From: Streptomyces sp. NBC_00377
Lineage (GTDB): Bacteria; Actinomycetota; Actinomycetes; Streptomycetales; Streptomycetaceae
Direction of reading: 5' to 3'
Assembly (NCBI RefSeq): GCF_036075115.1
Contig: NZ_CP107958.1
Coordinates: 868,001-932,000, forward strand
Length of the DNA stretch: 64,000 nucleotides
Of this stretch, positions 58,809-64,000 are shown in pieces (the first letter of the stretch is position 1; every line of letters begins with the position of its first letter). The notes under the pieces are model-generated. The model did no database searches. It was not told the DNA's origin and was given only the letters and a program-made list of their open reading frames with translations. The translations under genes were made by a program, and so were the position numbers.

Positions 58809-61541
58809 ATGACTGGGAGCGCCGGAAGCGAGCGGAAGCCGTCCGGGCCGCCGCCCGCACTGCTGACCGGGGCCGTGGCGGACGCGCTGCGGGCGACGGG
58901 CGGCCGCATCGGTGGCGTGTACCTGTGCTCGGCCACGCCCGGGCTGATGCGCCTCGCGGTCCTCTCGGGGCTGCCCGGACCGCTGTTCCGCCCCTGGTGG
59001 CGGGTGATCGCGGACCGGCCGTTCCCGGTGGCCGACGTGCACCGGACGGGCGTCCCGGTGGTGCTCGCGAACGCCACGGAGACGATGCGCCACTACCCGC
59101 AGCTCGCGGCGGGCCTGCCCTTCCAGTTCGGCTCTCTCTATGTGCCCGTCGTCGCGCAGGGGCGGTCCTTCGGGGTGCTGGCGATCCTGCGCCCGGCGGT
59201 GGCCGACGCGGCGGAGGTGCAGGAGGAGCGTGAGCAGCTGGCGGCCGTCGCCGACGCCCTGGGAGCGGCCCTGCTGCGGCTGGACGCGGACGGCGGGGAC
59301 GTCACCTGGGACGGGGATCCGGTCTGCGTACGGCCGCCCGCCGCGGGACCGGCTCCGGGGCGCGTCGGGCGGTTCGCGTGGGATCCCACGACCGATGTCG
59401 TCACGCTCGACGAGCAGGCCCGCGTCCTGCTCGGGCTGCCGACCGGCGGGTCTCCGGGCACGCTGGACGCCCTGGCCCGGGCCGTCGACCCGACGGACGC
59501 CCACCGGCTTCCCGGCCTGCTGCACCGGACGGCCCGGGGCCGGCCCCCGCCGCTGCCGGTCCAGGTGCGCACCACCGAGGGCGGCCTGCGGCTCCTCGAG
59601 CTGTGGGAGGCGACCGGCCCGGAGACCCGGCCGCCGGATCCCCCCGGGTCCGCCGCGGCGCCCCGCCCCATCGCCGGCGTCCTCCTCGACCCGGGCCCGG
59701 GCGCCCTCGCCGACGGAGCCGCCGACCTCCTCCCGGAGGGGGTGTTCTGTCTCGACCGGCTGGGGCTCGTCGTGTACGCCAACGCGCGGGCCGGGCACCT
59801 CCTGGGCGTCCCGCGGGACCGGCTGGTCGGCCGGTCTCTGTGGGAGGCCGTGCCCTGGCTGAACCAGCCCACGTGCGAGGAACATCTGCGCGGCGCCCTG
59901 CTGTCGCCGGCCCCCGCGCACTTCCATGTGCGGCATCCCCTCACCACCGGCCCTTCCCCCGACCCCCGGCCGTACGAGGGCGACTGGCTGCACATCTCCC
60001 TGTATCCGGGCGCCGATCTCGTCACCTGCACGGCGGTTCCGGCGAACCGGGTGCCGGACGGCACACCCCCCGAGCCCTCGCAGACGGATCCGGGCGCACC
60101 CGACACCGCCGCCTCGACCGCTCCGCTCTACCGGCCCATCGTCCTGGCCATCGCGCTGACGGAGGCCGTGACCGCCCGCCAGGTCTCGGCGGTGGTGATG
60201 CGCGAGCTGCTGCCCGCGTTCGGCGGCCGTCGGCTCGCCATCTACCTGCTCCAGGAGCGGCACCTCTACCTGGCGTGGGAGTCCGGATTCCCGGACGGCT
60301 TCCTGAGTCCCTTCGAAGGGGTGGCTCTCGACGCCCGGCTGCCCGGTGTGGAGACCCTCACCACGGGCCGGCCGCTCTTCTTCGACTCGATGCAGCAGCT
60401 GGCCGCCGCCTATCCGGGCATCGCCCTGGACGCGTCGGAGGGCGCCCGCGCCTTCCTGCCGCTGATCGCCTCGGGCCGCCCCGTCGGCTCGTGCATCCTC
60501 GGCTTCGACCGCTCGCGCAGCTTCGGCTCCGAGGAACGCACGGTCCTGACCGCCCTCGCCGGGCTGATCGCCCACGCGATGGAGAAGGCCCAGCGCTACG
60601 ACACCGAGGCAGCCCTCGCCCGAGGACTCCAGCAGGCCCTCCTCCCCCGGCGGCTGTCGCAGCACGCGCGCGTGGAGACCGCCGGGCGCTATCTGCCGGG
60701 CACCGAGGGCATGGACGTGGGCGGCGACTGGTACGACGTCGTGGAGGCCGGGGACGGGCTGGCCCTGGTCATCGGGGACGTACAGGGGCACGGGGTGCAG
60801 GCGGCGGCCACCATGGGGCAGCTGCGCAGCGCGGTGCGGGCGTTCGCGCTGGGCGACCGGCCGCCCGAGGAGGTGATGGGCGGCACGAACCACCTCCTCA
60901 TCGACCTGGATCCCGGCCAGTTCGCCAGTTGCTGTTACGTGCGGCTCGACCCCGTCACCGGTGTGGCCCGGGCGGTGCGCGCCGGGCACCTGCCGCCGCT
61001 GCTTCGCCACCCCGACGGCCGAACCGAGGCCGTGGACCTGCCCGGCGGCGTGGTGCTCGGGGTCGACCCGCGCGCCCACTACCCGGTGACGGAGCTGCGG
61101 CTGGAGCCCGGCGCGATCCTCGCCCTCTACACGGACGGGCTGGTCGAACGGCCCGGCGAGGACATCGACGACGGCATCGCGGCACTGCTCCGCGCCCTCG
61201 CCGAAGCCGGCGGCCGCCCCGGGCCTCCCGCGGACGGCGCCTACGGGCCGCGGTCCGGCGGCTCTCACGGCCTGTCCCTCAGGGACGTCACCGGACCGTC
61301 CCGGAACCCGGCCGGGGCGGGTTCCGGCACCACCCCTTCCCCGGCCGGAGGCGGGGCCGCCGGGCCGCGTTCCGGCGGGCCTGCCCACCCTCCCCTGGCG
61401 GCGGTCGCGGACCGGCTCACGGCCACGGCCCGGCAGGCCGCGGACCGGGCGGACGACATCGCCCTCCTGCTGGCCACGCGCCGGCCCGCGGCGGACACCG
61501 CCTCCGGCGAACACCCACGCCACGGCCGTGACGGTGCGTGA
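58809..61541 (+). CDS. GAF-PAS-PAS-GAF-SpoIIE sensor phosphatase
   Basis: A 910-residue cytoplasmic phosphatase. Approximate order: GAF (20-150), PAS-like (180-270), PAS (310-415, FCLDRLGLVVYANARAGHLL), GAF (440-590, IYLLQERHLYLAWESG, ASGRPVGSCILGFDR), SpoIIE/PP2C (620-830, VGGDWYDVVEAG, GDVQGHGVQAAA, RAGHLPPLL, LYTDGLVERP) and a final ADDIALLLATR. A Gly/Pro-rich insert of about 70 residues separates the last two PP2C motifs. It should dephosphorylate a STAS antagonist in response to redox, light or small-molecule cues. The ATG is preceded by GAGG. A decayed copy of its 3' end lies downstream. Confidence 0.93.
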   Translation: MTGSAGSERKPSGPPPALLTGAVADALRATGGRIGGVYLCSATPGLMRLAVLSGLPGPLFRPWWRVIADRPFPVADVHRTGVPVVLANATETMRHYPQLAAGLPFQFGSLYVPVVAQGRSFGVLAILRPAVADAAEVQEEREQLAAVADALGAALLRLDADGGDVTWDGDPVCVRPPAAGPAPGRVGRFAWDPTTDVVTLDEQARVLLGLPTGGSPGTLDALARAVDPTDAHRLPGLLHRTARGRPPPLPVQVRTTEGGLRLLELWEATGPETRPPDPPGSAAAPRPIAGVLLDPGPGALADGAADLLPEGVFCLDRLGLVVYANARAGHLLGVPRDRLVGRSLWEAVPWLNQPTCEEHLRGALLSPAPAHFHVRHPLTTGPSPDPRPYEGDWLHISLYPGADLVTCTAVPANRVPDGTPPEPSQTDPGAPDTAASTAPLYRPIVLAIALTEAVTARQVSAVVMRELLPAFGGRRLAIYLLQERHLYLAWESGFPDGFLSPFEGVALDARLPGVETLTTGRPLFFDSMQQLAAAYPGIALDASEGARAFLPLIASGRPVGSCILGFDRSRSFGSEERTVLTALAGLIAHAMEKAQRYDTEAALARGLQQALLPRRLSQHARVETAGRYLPGTEGMDVGGDWYDVVEAGDGLALVIGDVQGHGVQAAATMGQLRSAVRAFALGDRPPEEVMGGTNHLLIDLDPGQFASCCYVRLDPVTGVARAVRAGHLPPLLRHPDGRTEAVDLPGGVVLGVDPRAHYPVTELRLEPGAILALYTDGLVERPGEDIDDGIAALLRALAEAGGRPGPPADGAYGPRSGGSHGLSLRDVTGPSRNPAGAGSGTTPSPAGGGAAGPRSGGPAHPPLAAVADRLTATARQAADRADDIALLLATRRPAADTASGEHPRHGRDGA

Positions 61542-61754
61542 CTTCCCGCCACCGCCACCGCCACCGTCGGCGTCGCACGAGCCACCGGGGCCGTCCGACG
61601 GCTCTCGTCTGCCGGTTCGGGTGGCCGACGGCGCGCGCGGGCGGACGGGGCCACGGGTTCGCGGGCCGAGAGCCGAGGACGTGCCGGTGCGCGACTCCGG
61701 TCTCAGTCGGGCGAGTTCACGGCCCGAGCCGTCCCCCGCGGCCGGTCATCGTGC

Positions 61755-61937
61755 TGCCGGGCACGTTCCGGCCGCCCTCCCGCCCGTCCCCCCACCGAGG
61801 CCGCCGACCGGCTGACGGCGACGGCCCGGCAGGCCACGGGGCGCCCGGACGGCATCGCCCGGCCGCCGGCCGCACGCCGGGCCGCGGCGAAGGCCGCCTC
61901 CGGCGCACACCCACGCCACGGCCGTGACGGTGGGTGA
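61755..61937 (+). pseudogene. decayed duplicate of the SpoIIE gene 3' end
   Basis: Matches 61359-61541 without gaps at an offset of exactly 396 bp. The last 41 bases differ at only two positions and include the same HPRHGRDG codons and stop. The middle is diverged: the LLLATRR metal-site region has become PPAARR. It is a remnant of a tandem duplication or of a lost SpoIIE gene whose tail survives. Confidence 0.75.
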
Positions 61938-61966
61938 CGCCCCTCGCCTCGCGCGGCCCGGCAGTG

Positions 61967-61972
61967 TAGACA
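61967..61972 (+). promoter_or_regulatory. -10 element TAGACA for a possibly leaderless mRNA
   Basis: TAGACAT ends six bases before ATG 61979. Initiation at the usual distance would fall on or next to the ATG, and no ribosome site is visible. The same GCAGTGTAGACATG string occurs at the transporter promoter near 3315. No good -35 was found. Confidence 0.5.
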
Positions 61973-61978
61973 TGGCAC

Positions 61979-64000
61979 ATGGTCCGACTCCTGGGGCGCT
62001 CGGACGCCCGGCCGGCCCGTCGTCCCCGGGGCCCGCGGGTCCGGCGCCCGCCCGAGTCCGCCCTGGGCGGGCGCAGTCTCGCAGCGCAAGTGTTCGTGCT
62101 CCAGGTGGTCATCGTGCTGCTGCTGGTCGTGGCCGCCGTGGTGGCACTGCTGCTCCAGGTGCGGCACGACACCACCCAGGAGGCCCGCAACCGCTCCCTG
62201 GCGGTCGCGCAGACCTTCGCCAACTCGCCGGGCATCGTCGAGGCCCTGAACAGCCCGAACCCGACGGCCGTGCTCCAGCCGAAGGCCGAGGCCGCCCGCG
62301 AGGCGTCCGACATGGACTTCATCGTCGTCATGAACACCGAGGGCATCCGCTACACCCACCCCAAGCCGGACCGCATCGGCAAGAAGTTCGTCGGGAACAT
62401 CCAGCCCGCGCTGGACGGCGGGGTCGTGGTCGAGGAGGTGGACGGGACCATCGGTCGGCTGGTGCAGGCCGTGGTGCCGGTGAAGTCGGCCGACGGCAGC
62501 GTGGTCGGGCTGGTGTCGTCCGGCATCACCACGGCACACGTCGGCGGCAACGCCGACCGCCAGCTGCCGCTCGTCCTCGGCAGCGCCGCGGTGGCCCTCG
62601 CCCTGGCCACCGCGAGCACGGCGCTGGTCAGCCGCCGCCTGCTGCGCCAGACCCATGGCCTGGGGCCGCGCGAGATGACCCGGATGTACGAGCACCACGA
62701 CGCGGTCCTGCACGCCGTGCGGGAAGGCGTGATCATCGTCGGCGGGGAGGGGGACCTGCTGCTCGCCAACGACGAGGCGCAGCGCCTGCTGGACCTCCCG
62801 CCGGACGCCGAGCGGCGCCAGGTCCTCGAGCTGGGACTCGACCGGGACACCGCCGAACTGCTGGCCTCCGGGCGGATGGTCACCGACGAGGTGCACCTCG
62901 TCGGGGAGCGGCTGCTGGCGATCAACCAGCGGCCCACCGACCTGGCGGGCGGACCGGCGGGCAGCGTCGCCACCCTGCGCGACTCCACGGAGCTGCGGGC
63001 CCTGTCGGGCCGGGCGGAGGCGGCCCGTGAGCGTCTGGACATGCTGTACGCGGCCGGGGTGGGCATCGGGACCAGCCTGGATGTCGCACGGACCGCCGAG
63101 GAGCTGGCCGAGCTGGCCGTGCCGAGGTTCGCGGACTTCGCGACCGTGGACCTCTTCGACGCCGTCCTGGACGGCGAGGAACCGGAGGCGCGCGGCGCGC
63201 TGCGGCGCACGGCGGTGAGCGCGATCCGCAAGGGCGCACCGCTCTACACGGTGGGTGAGCGGATCCGGTTCGTGGACTCCAGCCCGCAGGCCCGCAGTCT
63301 GGGCGACGCCCGGGCGGTCCTGGAGACCCATCTCTCCCGGGCGCCGGGCTGGCGGGCCCAGGACCTCGAACGTACCGAGCAGATCGTGGAGTTCGGCATC
63401 CACTCGCTGATCACCGTGCCCGTGCGGGCCGGCGCCCTGATCCTGGGCGTGGTCAGCTTCTGGCGTTCGGAGCGGCCCGATCCGTTCGACCCGGACGAGG
63501 TGGTGCTCGCGGAGGAGCTGGTGGCGCGGGCCGCGATCTCCATCGACAACGCGCGCCGCTTCACCCGCGAGCACGGCATGGCGGTCACCTTGCAGCGCAG
63601 CCTGCTGCCGCGCACCCTGCCCGAGCAGAACGCCCTGGACATCGCCTACCGCTATCTGCCCGCGCAGGCGGGCGTGGGCGGTGACTGGTTCGACGTGCTG
63701 CCCCTGTCAGGGTCCCGGGTCGCCCTCGTGGTGGGCGACGTGGTGGGCCACGGGCTGCACGCGGCGGCCACCATGGGGCGGCTGCGCACCGCGGTGCACA
63801 ACTTCTCCGCCCTGGACCTGGCCCCGGAGGAACTGCTGGGGCTGCTGGACGAGCTGGTGGCCCGCATCGACCAGGACGAGGCGGACGACGGCACCGACGC
63901 GCCCGTCTCCGGGGCGACCTGTCTGTACGCCATCTACGACCCGGTCTCCCGGCGCTGCACGATCGCCCGGGCGGGTCATCCGCCGCCGGCGCTGGTGCAT
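61979..64000 (+). CDS. membrane Cache-PAS-GAF-SpoIIE sensor phosphatase, 3' truncated by window
   Basis: The first 674 residues of a sensor phosphatase whose end is outside the window. Basic tail, membrane span 1 (~34-60, VFVLQVVIVLLLVVAAVVAL), extracytoplasmic sCache-type sensor (~61-190, DMDFIVVMNTEGIRYTHPKP, as in DcuS/CitA), span 2 (~195-217), PAS (~230-335, MTRMYEHHDAVLHAVREGVI), GAF (~345-525), and SpoIIE/PP2C from ~545 (VGGDWFDVLPLSG, GDVVGHGLHAAA, ARAGHPPPALVH). The sensor half is like carboxylate-sensing histidine kinases but joined to a phosphatase. The ATG has no ribosome site and a TAGACA ends 6 nt before it, suggesting leaderless translation. Confidence 0.9.
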   Translation, partial: MVRLLGRSDARPARRPRGPRVRRPPESALGGRSLAAQVFVLQVVIVLLLVVAAVVALLLQVRHDTTQEARNRSLAVAQTFANSPGIVEALNSPNPTAVLQPKAEAAREASDMDFIVVMNTEGIRYTHPKPDRIGKKFVGNIQPALDGGVVVEEVDGTIGRLVQAVVPVKSADGSVVGLVSSGITTAHVGGNADRQLPLVLGSAAVALALATASTALVSRRLLRQTHGLGPREMTRMYEHHDAVLHAVREGVIIVGGEGDLLLANDEAQRLLDLPPDAERRQVLELGLDRDTAELLASGRMVTDEVHLVGERLLAINQRPTDLAGGPAGSVATLRDSTELRALSGRAEAARERLDMLYAAGVGIGTSLDVARTAEELAELAVPRFADFATVDLFDAVLDGEEPEARGALRRTAVSAIRKGAPLYTVGERIRFVDSSPQARSLGDARAVLETHLSRAPGWRAQDLERTEQIVEFGIHSLITVPVRAGALILGVVSFWRSERPDPFDPDEVVLAEELVARAAISIDNARRFTREHGMAVTLQRSLLPRTLPEQNALDIAYRYLPAQAGVGGDWFDVLPLSGSRVALVVGDVVGHGLHAAATMGRLRTAVHNFSALDLAPEELLGLLDELVARIDQDEADDGTDAPVSGATCLYAIYDPVSRRCTIARAGHPPPALVH

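Larger units (their letters stand above)
61542..61978. other. spacer containing a decayed duplication
   Basis: A 437-bp gap between two SpoIIE genes. Its right part (61755-61937) duplicates the end of the upstream gene. Its left part is proline/arginine-coding in several frames, with weak in-register similarity to earlier parts of that gene. I see no ribosome site or convincing gene. Confidence 0.5.

Noticed and set aside
61528..61815. Small proline-rich gene between the SpoIIE genes
   Set aside because: No ribosome site, overlaps the end of the phosphatase gene, and the region is partly a decayed duplication.

Overview
The window is a high-GC (about 72%), gene-dense stretch of actinobacterial chromosome, almost certainly from Streptomyces. 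The evidence is the strong third-position G/C bias, frequent GTG/TTG starts, many SpoIIE-type PP2C phosphatases with GAF/PAS sensors, a STAS anti-anti-sigma protein, a large XRE/NB-ARC/TPR regulator, a Tat-secreted phospholipase C-like protein, and an LAETG sortase substrate of the Streptomyces class-E type. I see no rRNA, tRNA, IS element, phage gene or CRISPR array.

Layout. 1-1841: the end of a GAF-SpoIIE phosphatase, then a PlsC-like acyltransferase. 2190-11102: a carbohydrate locus with a LacI repressor, a divergent ABC transporter (two permeases and a binding lipoprotein), a GH42 beta-galactosidase and a secreted GH30 enzyme resembling endo-beta-1,6-galactanases. Two copies of the palindrome ATGTTTACGTAAACAT lie just downstream of a good promoter (TTGACC-18-TAGACA) in the divergent region. 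11083-16554 (minus): a translationally coupled five-gene cassette matching the uncharacterised Salmonella STM4015-4014-4013-4012-4011 families (LRR protein, ATP-grasp-like protein, alkaline-phosphatase-superfamily hydrolase, two radical SAM proteins). 16723-19768: an orphan xanthine-dehydrogenase-type FAD subunit, a tandem GNAT protein and an M23 peptidase. 20226-23600: pyruvate carboxylase. 24313-29502: a 1,729-residue secreted enzyme with two GH43 and two LamG domains. 29642-37102 (minus): SWIM protein, VWA protein, MoxR-type AAA+ ATPase and a DUF5682-type protein, the gene set of E. coli yehQ-yehP-yehL-yehM. It is divergent from an HTH/NB-ARC/TPR protein (37240-39495). 39845-44826: AraC regulator, a Ser-every-third-residue repeat protein, flavin reductase, Lrp/AsnC regulator, class III aminotransferase, STAS protein and a winged-helix regulator. 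45061-50061: an NlpC/P60 protein without an evident signal peptide, a 57-residue Cys-containing protein, a methyltransferase, PAP2 phosphatase and diacylglycerol-kinase-like protein. 50248-58689: a wall-anchored DUF1996 protein, rhomboid-like protein, cupin, phospholipase C-like protein, isochorismatase-like hydrolase, Cys-free ribosomal L33, lipoprotein and DUF72 protein. 58809-64000: two further SpoIIE phosphatases, the last cut by the window edge, with a decayed duplicate of a gene end between them.

How the parts work together. The LacI/ABC/GH42/GH30 genes form a coherent galactan-scavenging unit: GH30 cuts polymer outside, the transporter imports oligosaccharides, GH42 releases galactose inside. 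The modular GH43 enzyme may supply arabinan or arabinogalactan debranching. The two best candidates for undescribed biology are the STM4011-4015 cassette and the SWIM/VWA/AAA+/DUF5682 operon with its divergent STAND regulator. Both are compact, overlap-coupled gene sets recognisable in distant bacteria, and to my knowledge neither has an established function. All assignments come from reading the sequence and remembered family features; no database search was run.
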